A DNA stretch of 64,000 nt from NCBI RefSeq assembly GCF_000237925.1, contig NC_031496.1:32732295-32796294 (forward strand). Reading direction: 5' to 3'. Position 1 is the stretch's first letter; every line of letters begins with the position of its first letter. Below, piece by piece: positions 36,277 to 51,467 of this stretch. Both the position numbers and the translations under genes were made by a program. This DNA is from Schistosoma mansoni (lineage: Eukaryota > Platyhelminthes > Trematoda > Strigeidida > Schistosomatidae). The notes beneath the pieces are model-generated. The model was not told the origin of the DNA, searched no databases, and saw only the letters and a list, made by a program, of their open reading frames with translations.

Positions 36277-39200
36277 TTAACGTAGGGAATGTGGTGGACC
36301 AAATATTTGATAAAGCATAAAAAATGCTACTTCATGACTACTCCAATAACTATTATGTGCACCTAATATAGCTAATGGTGAAAATGATTTTTGCCATTCA
36401 TAATCAATACGACGTTTTAATTGTTTTTCATTTGATGTTGGCATTGATCTCATTTCACATAAAATTGGATTTAAATTAGTTACATTAGATGATCGTCTAG
36501 TGATATAATTACTGAATATTTTCACTAAAATGAAAAGAGAACATCGAAGAATAAGTTAACTCATTATGTAATTTATCAATGAAGGAATAATTCTTGACGA
36601 GACTATCATTTATGGACGAGTCAATCAGAAGCGTTTTGGAGGGATTTCAAGGTTACGGAGCCAATTTCAGCACCTGATGCTCATGTACGATCGGTTCACA
36701 ATTAAGCGGCTAAAACAAATGACACTACTAAGAAGTTCCTGTATTTGTAATTGCGGGTATTAAATGACTTGTAGACCTTGTGCAGACTAACATGATGTTG
36801 TCCTTCGATGTAATATAAGTTGAAGGAAGACGTTTGCTAGAATAGGAACCTTAATCGCTCGATCCAGATTGAGACTAAGGCATATTATAATAATTGCCGC
36901 AAACTGTATAATAAAAGCACTAGTAAAATTGGCTGCAATATTCGCAGACGTTGCTGAAGTTTCGGCAGTTCAGTGGTATGAGTATTGTAGAGACATATCC
37001 ATAATAAAAATGATAAACTTATACAACCGGATCACACACAAATAAAAATGAAGCTATGTGGTCGAGGCTGAGAGGGTTATGACCTTATCATGGTTCCAGA
37101 GATCAACTATTATGGAGTCATATGGATGAGTTCCTCTGCCTTATGCATTACGATTTTGGAACCTTTGAACCTTTTTCTAACTTTGACAAGTTTTTGGACC
37201 ATATAAAAGAAGTGTATCCACTTTAATTATTTGGTTTTGTAGAATATATTTTTACTGTATGCTGACTGTTTAATGATTGGCTAACATTTCTCAAGGTCAC
37301 TTCAGATTCGTTCAAAGGTCGTCCATAAATTATAGTCTCGTCTACTTCTTTACTGGTATCTTAGGATATAACTGAATCACTTCAAAAAAACGGCTTATCA
37401 TTCATACGTTGTTCCTTTGTACTATTGAAACTTGAATTGTTTTTGATTCTCTGAAGAAGTGAACTATGTTGAGTGACGAAACGTTAGAAAATCTAATTTT
37501 TCTATTTCACTGGGATATCTACAAATCTATTATATGATATGAAGGGGTTTTGTGGAGATTTCAGTATTTTTGTAGTTGAAATCATGAGTCAATTAAAGTT
37601 AGACATTAACACCGTTGAATGCCGGCCAGCTCAGTGGTCTAGAGGTTAAGTGCTCTGGAGCGAGACTGATAGGTCCTCGGTTCGAATCTAGTGAGGCGAG
37701 ATCGTGGATGTGCACTGCTGAGGAGTCCCACAATAGGACGAAATGACCCTCCAGTGCTTCCATGTTTTCCATGGTGGTCTAGCTTCAATTGACTCATGGT
37801 TTCAACAATGAAAATATTATATGATTATTGAGTCGTATTTATCACTTATTCAATGTTAGTATATACCTTTTCATTATTCATGTAACAGACCATATCTTGT
37901 TGAACATTTGAAAAAAGTGTAATGACTGAGGAATGAGCACTTATTTCAAACTTCTATTATTTGTATATCCATTAGAAAGATTCAATGATAATACTGAGGG
38001 ATTAGATTTATCCTAAAACTATTCACTATGAGACATCAGTAACAGTGAAAATGGAGTTGAGCTATGAAAGTTAAAATAATAACATGGTTGGTATCATTTG
38101 AGATTAGCATATGTATCAGGATGAAGTACGTCTATTTTGGTCGGGAAAGATGAAATTTCCAATGAAGTTCCAACTATTAGTTTCATAAAAATCGTATAAT
38201 GAGAATAAGAAACGTGTAGAACTTTGATATTGTGATGGAAAATTACTACTGATAAAGATTTAATCAGTAGTTCGAAGATAATTTTTATAAAAATCTAACA
38301 TCTTTAGGACTCTCTCACTGAATGGATTATCTTTAGAATGAGAAGTTTGAATCTTATATGGGATCATAAATACATGCCACTGAGAACTGTTACCCAGAAC
38401 AAAAATCTATTCAGAGTTTCCTAATGTTCAGTAATTGTGCAGTTCGTGTTGTGAACCATTGTCAGAATGAATCACCACAATATTTCTAAATCGACAATCT
38501 AAGAACATTCTGTTATGCTTACGATTTAGTATTTTTTCTAGTAAAGAAAATATCTCCCACCCACATTATTGTAAAATGTCCTACTATAATCTGTATTCTT
38601 GCAGGGAAAGACTTTGTAAATCCACGTCTATTGTGGTGTGGGTCACTTATATTCACATAAGTAGTATATGGTGATGGTCAGGCATAGAATGTATTTCAGT
38701 AGAAGATGGATAAGAAAAAACGGAAACAAAACGCAATTGGTATGAAAATGCAAGAACAATAATAATCGGAGACGATGGACTGATATTTGCAGAAGGAACA
38801 GTCAAAATTGAGGCAATTGATTGATTGCACAAGCAAGTGGCTATCAGCACTCAGTAGCTAAGTGGATAGCGTGATGGCGTTTGAAGCGAACGGTAATGGG
38901 TTCGAGTCCCAGAGGGAACATCAACTCTGAGATGTAGGTACATCCAGCTGATGAGTCTCAAACAGGACGAAACGCGCGTCCTGGATTCCACTACTAGCCA
39001 CTATCCATCTTTGCTTATAATTGATTGATAGTTAGCAAATTAACTGTTCACTGTATAGTTATCAGATTTTAGTGAGGTAGTCTTTAATTAGTGCCTATAT
39101 ACATTTGATTGTTCCCACCCGTGTTCTTAATCACTACAGTCTGTCACTGTTGTCTTTTCTTGAAGTTAACAATCCAACATGTACAACAAGGGCTGTGCTG

Positions 39201-42200
39201 TAAAATTTCATAAAGAAATGTTTACTTTATGATTGAATAAAGAAGTCACGAAAACAACTCACTCATTATCTTCGACGTTACTTAATTTGCACTGGTTATA
39301 CAGTGAAAATACTAAGGTTACATTGATATAACAGAGGAAATCTAAACTACACATCTAAAGTCATTTTGTATCGTTTATTTGAATCTTCCCATTGATGTTT
39401 AGAACTGTAATTGATCAGTATCTTATTGACATATGTGCATCCTGTGCTGATCGCCTCGATATTGCTTGAAGTCACAAGCTTTATAAGCAAAGATGGATGG
39501 TGGCTAGCAGTGGAATCCCAGACGCTAACAGGACTCAGTGGCTAAGTAGATAACGTGATGGCGTTTGAAGCGAATAGTACTTGGTTCGACTCTCAGAGTG
39601 AACATCAACTCTGAGATGTAGGTACATCTAGCTGACGAGTCACAAATAGGACGAAACGCGTATCCTAGAATTCCACTACTAACATATTTAAAAATCCCAC
39701 AGTCTTCAAAAGTGATCCATAATTTCTTTTTCTTTTTCAATCGACTATTCACCATCAAAAAAAAACAATCTTTATCCATTCAATTTAATCAAAAAAATTA
39801 AAGTATTTATAAACTTTTAATGAATAAAAGTACTATAGTTTCCAGCTATTTTAATTTCTTAAGATATATTGATTGATGATGTGATCATTAGAACTCATGA
39901 CAATTTGAGGTAGTTGTTTCTGTTTGATGTCTATAAACAACTATAAACCACTCTTTTTGATATGGCTAATTAATATTTATTTTCTTAAATAGTTATTATT
40001 TTATATGGTTGGAATCATGAGTCAATTGAAGCTAGACAATCATGGAAAACCTGGAAGTACTAGACGGCCGTTTCGTCCTACTGAGGGACTCCTCAACAGT
40101 GCGCATCCACGATCTTGCCTCGCGAGATTCGAACCCATGACCTATCAGTTTCGCGCGCGAGCGCTTAACCTCTAGACAACTGAGGCGGCAACTAACGGTG
40201 TTGACGTCTAACTTCAACAGATCAACGAGATTGAGCGACACATCCATCATTTCAACTATATAAAATTACTAAAATCTCCACAAAACCCCCTTCTGATAGT
40301 TATTATTTTAATTAAGTAATTTATGAATAATCCTCACCTATGAATAGATTTTAACTGAAAAGTTATTAATAAGGAATGGAAAAGAATAGTGAAAGGATAA
40401 TTTTTAATAGATCTGAATTATTGTTGCAACATTTCAAAAATTGATACAAGTCAAAGATTGATCTCAACAAGATCCGAAAGTATTTGGTAAACTCCTTGAC
40501 GATGCTATGGATGCATTTGTCTGAAGATCCTTATGGTAAAATGAAACAGCTGTCTAGTAGTTTCTGGATTTTGATAGCAAAACATCTGAATTCAGATTTT
40601 AATAGATACCACTTACAAAGGTGTTTGACAGTGCGGACAGAAGAACATTATGGAAAATTCTTCGACACTATGGAGTTCCTGAGAAGATCGTCAACATTAT
40701 CTGGAACCCATACAACGAACTGCAGTGCAAAGTCGTTCATGGAGGACAGCTGACAGATGCATTTTCAGCAAGGACCGGAGTCAGACAAGGCTGTCTACTA
40801 TTACCCTTCCTCTTTCTTATGGTGATTGATTGGATTATGAAAACCTCAACATCTGAGGGGAAGCACGGAATGCAATGGGCATCTCAGAATCAATTAGACG
40901 ATTTGGACTTTGCAGATGACCTAGCCCTCCTCTCTCATACACACAAACAAATACAAACGAAGATAGCAAATGTAGCAGCAGCCTCTGCATCAATAGGCCT
41001 CAACATACACAAAGGAAAAAGCAAAATGCTCAAATTCAACACGGAGAACACCAACCCAATCACACTTGATGGCGAAACTCTGGAAGAGGTGGAAACATTC
41101 AAGTACCTGGGGAGCATCGTTGATAAACAAGGAGGATCGGATGCAGATGTAAAGGCGAGGATTGGCAAAGCAAGGGCAGCATTTGTACAATTGAGGAACA
41201 TATGGAACTCAAAACAACTCTCAACCAATTTCAAGGTCAGAATCTTTGATACGAACGTCAAGACAGTCCTACTGTATGGAGCTGAAACGTGGAGAACTAC
41301 TACGACCATCATCAGGAAGGTACAAGTATTTATAAACAGTTGTCTACGCAAAATACTCAGCATTCACTGGCCGGATACTGTCATCAACAGCTTGTTGTGG
41401 AAAATGATAAACCAGCTTCCAGAGAAGGAGGAAATCAGGAAAAGACGTTGGAAGTGAGTCGGACATATATTGAGAAATTCATCAAACTGCATCACGAGGC
41501 AATCCCTAATTTGGAATGGTGAAGGAAAGCGGAAAACAGGAAGACCAAAGAACACATTAAGCCGGGAAATAGAAGTAGATATGAAAAGGATGGATGTTAA
41601 CTGGAACAAAACTGGAAAGGACTGGCCAGGACAGCGTTGGATTTAGAACGCTGGTGTTCGGCCTATGCTCCTCCACTAGGGGTAACAGGCCAAAGTAAAT
41701 AAGTAACTTATAAATCGGTTCATTATTTAAACACGGTATTAAAATGTTTTACTTAAACGAGTAGCTACATTCACAAGAAGATAAAACAGCATAGCAACTC
41801 AATCATTGGAATATATCTTACTTGCTAATGATTGATGTTGTTTATAAACGGAATTTTCATCCACAACACTTAAACGTTTGAAAAACTTGAAACCGAAAAA
41901 ACAAAACAAATACATAGATAGTTACATAATGAGTCATATATAACATTAATCTATACATCAAAAGAAAGACAAATACAGGAGTATGATTAAATAGTAACAA
42001 ACTCATATGATTTTGAGATTGTAGAGAAGATTTGTAGCTCAGGTGGGTGATTTTGATGTAGGTTTGTTCTCTGAGCTGAATGGTTTGATCGTGGAGCTTT
42101 CATCGTTCTTCTAAACGACATCATCAGCACAAACTTCGGGTAGAAGTAACAAACTTATTATTTTAGTAACGAAACTATTAAAGTCTTATTGAGAAGGAGT

Positions 42201-45200
42201 TAATTACTAAGGTAAGCCAGGTATACAATGAAGAAGAACTATGATATCCCATCAAGTTTGAATTTGAAGAGTACAAACCGACGGATGCCGATCTGGTCAT
42301 TCGAAAAGATAATGTTCTGATACTAGCATTCGAATGAAGTGCAACCCATAAGATTAAGATCAGGTTTATATGGTTTATTTCGGCATAACGCATTATATAT
42401 GATAGGTATAATATTACACCAGATGATCTAAATTGGAGTACGAGTAGTGAGATTTAAATCGGTAACTCAATATGGTTGAAATTCGATTGAATTAATCATT
42501 GAACCCTCATATAGTGTCTGGTTCTCCCATGAGGCGGGATTGAGCTGTACTGCTTGGGTTAAGCCTAGGCAGTGTCTGGCTCTCCTGTTAAACAGGATTG
42601 AGCTGTACTGTTTGGATTGTCGCATGAAATTCTGGATGGTGTCTGGTTCTCCTCTGGCCCATAAGGGTATATTATATAACTATAAATCATTGAACCAACA
42701 GTATATAAAACTCTCAGTGAATTTTGTCCAATAATCAAGGATAGTTTAAAATTTGATCACTGAGTAATGATTGATTTCGTGTTCGTCTAGTTCTCTGGAG
42801 TTGATGGAGTTCTATCAATTGAGTTGTGATATGACTACTCTTGTCAATGCGAGTTTCAGTCCCGAAGATGAAATACGCTTCCCGGATTTCACTTTTAGCC
42901 GTTATAACAAGGCAATCTATCTAAAAAAACTGAATATCAGCATCCTGAATTTACTAAATCTTACTAATACCAACAGATGACAGTCGTAACCTCTTTATAG
43001 TCACATTGTTTCTCAAGCAAATATACAAAAACACGTCTTGAATATTAATAGAAACTGTCTTTAACCTTCTGATTATTGACTTACATACCATACTGGACTA
43101 CTCTCGTTACTCGTGAGAGAACCCCTATATTATTTCTTTCCGTTCTCAAGATGTCAACTAATGAAGGAGAGAAAACAGGATGTAAAACTTTGAGGCAGCT
43201 AAATAGCTTGACCTGTAAAACACTGAAAAGGATATCCTGAAAAACTAAACGTGATAGAACACATGTCAGTATGTCAGTCAGCTACAATGTAGGACCAGGC
43301 ACATTTATGCATCGGTTCAAGTTGCCATACCTCGTTAGCACAATAAGATGAACACCAAATTCATAGATGTAGTTGATTTAGTGGTGTTAATATATAAAAG
43401 AAAGGTTGTATATAAGGATACAGTACAGGAAGGAAGATAGATATGAAGCAATTTTATTCTCAAGGTTTAAGGGGAAAATAAAGAGTGTATACACCTGCGC
43501 CATTGTGATCGACCGACCGTTGCTGCTAACTTGACGTGGTGGTCGGGCTTGCCTACTGTAATGAACCAATCGAGCTATACTGGCTGGAGCAATTGTTCCT
43601 CAAGGTCCTAACACGCTAGACAGGTCGGTTGAAAAGTGGTAAAACTAAAAGCAGCAAAACCAAGGTCCGAAGGCGAAGTCGTACTGCTGATTGTACAAAG
43701 GTTTGACAGCAGTAAGGTGTTTTCTTCAGATAACCAGCATAACAGCGATGCTGCCTTCCCACAAGGAGGGGTGGGGTTAGAAAAGGTCGACCCTAAAAAT
43801 GCACGCCTCGCCTTATCCCATGGACATCCGTCTCCGGCGGTAAGGTCCCAACAAGTACGGAGCTAACACGAAGATTACCCACAAAATGGTCGTGTGTGAC
43901 CGTCCTTAAGCAGTTGTCCCTTGGGCACTGCGGTCACGCTCTCAGGTCATTAAGATCACTTCTAATCCAATTCCCTTTTCAGGTACCTCTAGAAGAACCC
44001 TTCCACGGTGTGGGCAACTGAGAACTAATAACTGCTCTCATACCTCTATAGAACACATATACTACCATAAATAAGAAGTAATTTGGAAAGAATAGGATGC
44101 ATATATATATAAAACATGAAAATGAAATAAAAAGGTTTTCAGCTACTCTTGGGAACATAATGTACATACTTTCCTTTTTTGTTCTTTATTATCAGAACCA
44201 TTGATACCACTGCCACCATTTAATGATAAATCAGATGAATCACTGTCGGAATCAGATAAATCCAATGTATGCACAGAATGTGTTGATTCAATTTCATCAA
44301 TTGCTGCTAATGATGAATTGGAACCTTTTAAAGTTGCTGTTTGACTATTACAATCTGATTGGTTTGATTTATTATTATTATTATTATTAATAAGTGAAAT
44401 ATCTTTAATAGATAAACACTTTTCTAAATGATTAATTGATGCTTTCGGTATTACAACAGGACTAATATTAGCATAGTGTTTCAATAATATTGGTTCTAAA
44501 CGATATGCCTTGAAATAAAAAAGAGAAACATGGAAAAAAAATTAAAAACAGCATTTATGTGAATTGTCCAATTTGATTTGTGAAATGAGATAATATACTA
44601 CTTACTAGATATTAGACCCTCCTAAATGCCCTGATACGGTTGAGAGTGGAGAGAGTCCGCTCTCCCGCTACAAATCCTTTCACATGGACACGCGTATATA
44701 ACCTCTGCCAGGAAAGTCCTACCCACTGCCTTCTCGTGTCGGCGGTGTTGTTTACGAAATTGAGAGGAAGAAAAGAGAATATCCAGTGCTTTAACCGGGT
44801 TGGCGGACACGGAAAGTCCACCTAGGGGAGTTAGGAAACCCTGATTCCAAACCAATGGTGCACATGGACTCCAGTATCCTGAGGGAACAAATGGCATATG
44901 AATCAATCGTTGATCACCGGCTACCATGGGACTTCAACTACTCACGATGCTCCACTGCCTTGTGAATCAAATCTTTAGGATAAAGGCTCGGGGTGTGGCC
45001 CCCTAAGAAAACCACCTGCTTCAGTTTGGGCACTTGGGCAGTATCACAGCTTTCACACAAACCAAATGAGATTTGTGTGGCGCATATATATCTGGTGCTA
45101 CTTTGTACCCATATTTATGTGTTTAAATAAAATAAAATAAACTAGATATCTGGTTGTACGTCATTGAAAAATGGATGTAAGTTGAATCTAAGACTAAATT

Positions 45201-48200
45201 CAGCTGGATGTGTTTACATTTTAGTGTTAATGTCTACATTAAGACTTGGATTTAGTACCTAACATTTCAAATGCCAAGGTGATGTGAATATTATTACTTA
45301 GAAACGCTTAATATATAGAATTGAATTCGACCAGTTTCTGATGTCATTTGAGTTACTTGAGTAAACGATTTCATATTTTGGATAAAAGTTAACAATAGAT
45401 GTAAATCATTGTCTACTTATTCATCATTGTAATACTTTCTTTAAAGATCAAACGTAAGTTTGTAGTTGATGAAAGGTAATTTTAATACATTTCACATTAT
45501 ATGAACTATATGGTTTAGTTGCAAGGTTCTCTCTCTATATATACATCACACTTGATTATCAGAAAAGTAATTTCTTCAGTTAGAAATAAATTCAAATATT
45601 AAAAATTACTACAATATCCATAAACCCTCATTCTGGTCATAATCATAGTGTGCTCCCTAACGACTGGCTTCAAGATGATTTCTTGGAGTTCAAGTGACAA
45701 ACCGTGACCAGTGTGGTTCAATCAATGTCGATTATGAGACAGTTATCCACCTCAGACAATGGATGAATGCTTGCGCAAGATCATGGATCGATTGAAGTTA
45801 GACAGTAACACTGTTGAATGGTGGCTCATTTTTCTGGAGTTTAAGGGTTCACAAACATGACCGAAGGTCCTAGGTTGGAGTCCGATGTGCGGAATCGTGA
45901 ATGTGCACTACTGAGGCGTCCCACAATGGGACGAAATGGCCGTCCAGTGCTTCCAGGTTTTCCATGATAGTTCGGCTTTAAGTGATTCATGACCAATAAG
46001 AGACTGATCGATTGCAGTCCTAAACATCAATGGGAAGATTCAACCAAACAATATCAAGTGAATTTAATTCTCTTTTGCTTTAAAAATTTATCATAAAGGA
46101 ATCTTTTTTTTAGATCAGAAGGGGTTTTTGTAGATATTTCAGCATTTTCATAGTTGAAATTATAAGTCGATTGAAGCTAGACCACCATGGAAAACCTGGA
46201 GGCACTGAACGGCTGTTTCGTCCTAGTATAGGACTCCTTAATAGAGAGCATCAAAGTTGCTGAACATGGGACTCGGACCAAGGAACTTTGGTTTCGTTCG
46301 CAAACGCCTAACTTCTTGACAGTTATCTAACTCAGACAGTGGATGAAGGGTTGCGCATGATCATGGGTCGATTGAAGTTAGACATTACCACAATTGGATA
46401 GTGACTCGCCACTAAACTAGCATTATATCTTTTTCAGCAACAATTCTAATCATTATAGTATAGATGATAAAATTAATTGGTCACATCTTTTACTTCCAAA
46501 TTAATTTGTCACTAACTTAGAAACTATTATTTCCACAGCTTAAATTACAAATAGATCTTAGATAGACCATTATTGAAGCTTGTGAGGACTGGATAGCTGT
46601 TTCGTTCGAATATGCGACTCCCAGCACTGTGAACTCATGACCAAAACCCTGCGGATCGGACTCAAAATTTTCTATTTTGTACGTGAACACCTAATCTCTG
46701 GCCCACTGAATTAGAATACAACGGTCTTGATATCTAACTTCAAACAATTCTCGTAATTTCACAATATTCATCCATTATCTGTGGTAGATAGTTATGTCAC
46801 ACCTAACAGGGATTGAACTGTGCTAGTCACAGTTTTTCACCAAAACTCGAGGATTTAGATCTTGAAAGTAATCATCAGTGAGAACGTGATTACTATGAAT
46901 ATAAAGGATTTCTGGTAATCTAGCTAAGATAATTTCATGCGTATGTATAACCATCATTTTACTACAATCGAGATAATATATCTATAGTTTATTTACTAAC
47001 ACATTCATCTAGCCTTTTAATCAGTATGTCAAAGGTTGAAACTGTCCTACAGTTCATCTACTTCAACCTGAGTAACTGAACAGAATCAACTCCTCTAATA
47101 GAATAAGCTCAGAGTGTAATATGCAGACTTGTTTTCTGTAACTATATATATCCTTATTTATCAACACTTCCTTAACATCAGAAGGGATTTTGTGGATATT
47201 ATAATGATTTTAATAGTTGTGATCATGAATCAATTAAAGCTAGATAACCATGGAAAACCTGGAGGTTAATCGCACACGCGCTAAACTGACAGGTCCTGGT
47301 TTCAAATCTCTCTAGATGGGATCGTGGATGCGTACAGCTGAAGAGTCGCACAATAGGACGAAACAGTTGTCCAGTGATTCCAGGTTTCCCATGATAGTCC
47401 AGCTTCGATTGATTCATGATCTCAATTTCCTTAATAATTTTATATAGTTGAAATCATGAATCAACTGATGCTAGACCATCATTGAAAAATTACTACAATA
47501 TCCATAAACCCTCATCCTGACTATAATCATAGTGTGCTCCCTAACGACTGGCTTCAAGATGATTTCTTGGAGTTCAAGTGACAAACCGTGACCAGTGTGG
47601 TTCAATCAATGTCGATTATGAGACAGTTATCCACCTCAGACAATGGATGAATGCTTGCGCAAGATCATGGATCGATTGAAGTTAGACAGTAACACTGTTG
47701 AATGGTGGCCCAGTTGTTTGGAGGTTAAGCGTTCGCGAACATGACCGAAGATCCTACGTTCGAGTCCCACATGCGGAATAGTGCATGCGCACCGTTGAGG
47801 AGTTACACAATAGGATGAAACAGTCGTCCACTGCTTCCAGGTTTTCCATGATAGTCCAGCTTTAATTGATTCATGATCTCAACTTCCTTAATAATCAAAA
47901 AATTGAATTAGTATAAAAATTTATTCATTCATTTGACTAGACTAATTGTAAACACTGAAAAATATTGAAAATTAAATCCAATCTAATCACTTACTCCTTA
48001 TACACACACACACACACACTAATATAACCATAAGATACTATCCATTGTGACAATGACTTATATAAGTAAGTATAAATGAATCAAATGACTATTCACTATA
48101 TGTGATCATATCTATTTATTGAATTAAATTGTATTACGTAATTCTATGCTACACATCAAATATTCTTACTAATATTGTTGTTGCTATGCTATTCTTTTAA

Positions 48201-51200
48201 TGAGAATATTTGGTGATAGTTTCTTCTTTTCTTTTTTTTTTATATCTAAAACAGCTGAAAGCATATGACTGACAATAGAAGGAAAGCTGATCTTATTATT
48301 ATTACTACCATTACTATTACTATTACCATTACCATTACTACTACTATTACCATTACCATTAAGACTACTATTACGATTATTATTATTATTATTATTATTG
48401 TTACTAGGTGGAATCAAGAAGAAAAAACCCTCAATTTTTTTTTAGTTTTATGCAACATTGGTGACATATTTACAAACAAAAAAAACTGTTATTTAGTATA
48501 TAACTTATGATTACAAAAGAAGTTGAACTAATATACTAAACATGAATTGATTCATTGGTATTGTTAATAATCAGTCAATAAAAAAACAGATAATTGAAAG
48601 TATGAGTCAATTGAAGGTAGATCACCAAGGAAAAGCTGGAAGAACTGGACTTCTGTTACATTCGATTAACTTATGCTTTCAACTATGAAACGATTGAAAT
48701 CTCTACACAAACCCCTTCTGATTATAATCATATGATCATTAGTAACTGGCTTTAAGAGATAATTCCTGAAATTCTAGTGAGAAGCAGTGACCAGTGGAGT
48801 TTAAATCACGTCTGTTGTGAAGACAATTGAAGACAATTGGTGAATGGTTGCTCAACTTCTTGAAATTGATTAAAGTTAGACATTAACACCATTGGATGCC
48901 GGCCAGCTCAGTGGTCTATTGCTTAAGTGCTCTGCCGCGAGACTGGTAGGTCCTGGGTTTGAATCTCACGAAATGTGATCGTGGGTGCGCACCGCCGAGG
49001 AGTTCCACAATAGGACGAAATGATCATCCAGTTCTTCCAGGTTTCCCATGGTGTTCTAGCTTCAATTGACTCATGTTTTCAACTATGAAAATACCAGATA
49101 TGTGATTTTCCAAAATGTTTTGGCAAATAACAAACTACTGAAAGGATATATTTAATACTTGAAGAATATAGTTAGACAGGGTCAAGTTGTATGAATACTT
49201 GATATATGTCAAAATAAAGAATGGTGATCGACAAATATTAAGTTGACCAACTAATTAATCAAGAGAGTATTTCAACGTCTCAAATATATAATGAAGTTTC
49301 TTATCATGTTTAATATATTCAAGAAGATATGGAAAAGACTATACAGTTCATTAGAGTACTTTTACCATATATAGAATCTAAATGTTCATAACTCTAAATT
49401 GACTTTCCTACATAAGATCATTAGTCAATTGAAGCTGGACTACCATGGAAAACTTGGAAGCACTGGACGGCCGTTATGGGACTCCTCAGCAGTGCAAATC
49501 CACGATCTCGCCCCACGAGATTTGAACCCAGGACCTATCGGTCTAGCGCGTGAACGCTTAACCTCTAGACATTGAGGTGGTTGGCATCTAGCGGTGTCTA
49601 ACTTCAACTGATCCACGAAATCGAGCGACACATCCACCATATGTCTCCAGTCAGTTAATATCTCCCAACACACCCAGTTGAACTCCACTGATCACTGCTT
49701 CTCACTAGAACTCCAGGAAATACCTCTTGAAGTCAGTCACCAGTAAGCGTATGTTGATTAATATTAGACGGGGTTTTTCTGAATATTCTAGTAATTTTAA
49801 TATTTGAGATCATGAGGAATTCCACAATAGGACGAAACGGCCATCCAATACTTCCAGATTTTCCATGATGGTCCAGCTTCAATTAACTCATGATCTCAAC
49901 TATTAAAATTATTATCATATCCATAAAAACCTCTTCTGATCTTAGTTATTTTAAACAAATTCCTAATGTAAATTGTCCTTAATTCTAATCAGTAAATTAT
50001 AATGTAATAACTTTTAATTAAGAGACATGTCATTTGACCTAAATGATTTAAAAGCGGAAATAGTCTGTACTTTAAATGATCAATAATGATACTAATATGA
50101 TACTAAATATTCAATAGATATAAGAAGAAATAGTAATAACATATCTAAGAGAAGAGTTGAATATACTTTAATGAGTTAGGTATTATTCATTGAAATTGTA
50201 CAATCTTACTAGTAATGATTTAGAAAAAATAGTAGTTCACTTAGTATTGTTAGTTTAAATCTTCTCATTGAAGTTTTTAGGACTACAATTGGTCAATCTT
50301 TCTTATTGGCCATATATGTATACGGTGCGTATTACCACGATATAGACCTAATTTACAAACATTGTAAGCGAAGATGGATAGTAGCTAGTAGTGGAAACCA
50401 AAACTATCGTTTCGTCTTATTTAGGACTAGTCAACTGGATAAAACTGAATCTCAGAGTTGATGTTCACTCTAAGACTCAAACCCAATACCCAATACCTAA
50501 TACCATCACGTTATCCACTTGGATACTGAGTCCTAATAGCCACTTGCTAGTGGAATGGGGTGAAGTATAAATTCATTTGATATTGTTTGTTTGAATCTTC
50601 CCATCGATTTGTTAGGACTGCAACTGGTAAGTTTCTAATTGGCATATGTGCATACTGTGCGTATTGCCTCGATATAGTAGTTTATTGAAAAGAAAAAAAA
50701 CGAAGTGAACTATGTGATGAAGTAAAGTGAATGTACTCTTATTGACTCTGCTTTTTTGGATGTGTAGATTATCTCGAAAGACAATTCTAATGGAGTAGGA
50801 TGACCTGAATTGATGAAATATTCCAGAATTAAACTGTTGACTGTTATGATTTCTCCTGTTAAAAGCCATTTCACATAATATTATAAGATGAATTTTAGAA
50901 GCGTTCTGTGTATACATCCAATGTAACCTACCCCACAAGAACAAGCGGGTTTATAGATCCATATTCATGTGGATCCCTATAACACCTTTGAATGATAAAC
51001 CTGTTGGATATGATACGAAGATTCATGGAATAGAAAAACGTTTCCCTATTCAAAGATACTTTTTCCATCTACAAAAAAATTTCGAACAAGTGTTCATCTG
51101 TTGGAGATATTATTCAATTCAAGAATTTCAACAGTTTCAAAATGATTCTTATCATAACAAGACACTGGGTTGCATTGGACCAGTCTCGCGCCAAAGCACT

Positions 51201-51424
51201 TAACCGATAGACTACTGAGCCGGCCTCCAATGGTGTTTTTGTCTAATTCCAATCAATCCTCGAAGTTGATCAATCGTTCACAATTGTCTTCAGTGAGTTC
51301 CTATCTCACAACAGACGTGTTTTGCACTCCACTGGTCATTGTTTCTCACTAGAACTCTAGGATTTGCCTCTAGAAGTCAGTCACTAGTGAGCATATTATT
51401 ATTATTATTATCAAAATTCAATGT

Positions 51425-51467
<43 letters not shown>

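Larger units (their letters stand above)
38735..39115. repeat. Dispersed repeat E, copy split by a Smalpha insertion
   Basis: The sequence either side of 38826-39018 is continuous with the copy at 34285-34472 once the insertion and one target duplication are removed. Confidence 0.65.

Noticed and set aside
37430-37480. CTCTGAAGAAGTG...GACGAAACG as a hammerhead
   Set aside because: Has core-like words, but no stem II pairs between them and no stem I partners.
42840-42900. A further hammerhead (GATGAAATACGCTTCCCGGAT)
   Set aside because: Resembles a family A end, but the CTGANGA core cannot be aligned; too degenerate to call.
48184-48417. Asn/Ser-rich minus-strand frame as a DDHD1 exon
   Set aside because: The neighbouring exons 51472-51765 and 44170-44508 join in phase and continue the DDHD motif (DPV then AYRLEP) without it, so it is a trinucleotide repeat in an intron.
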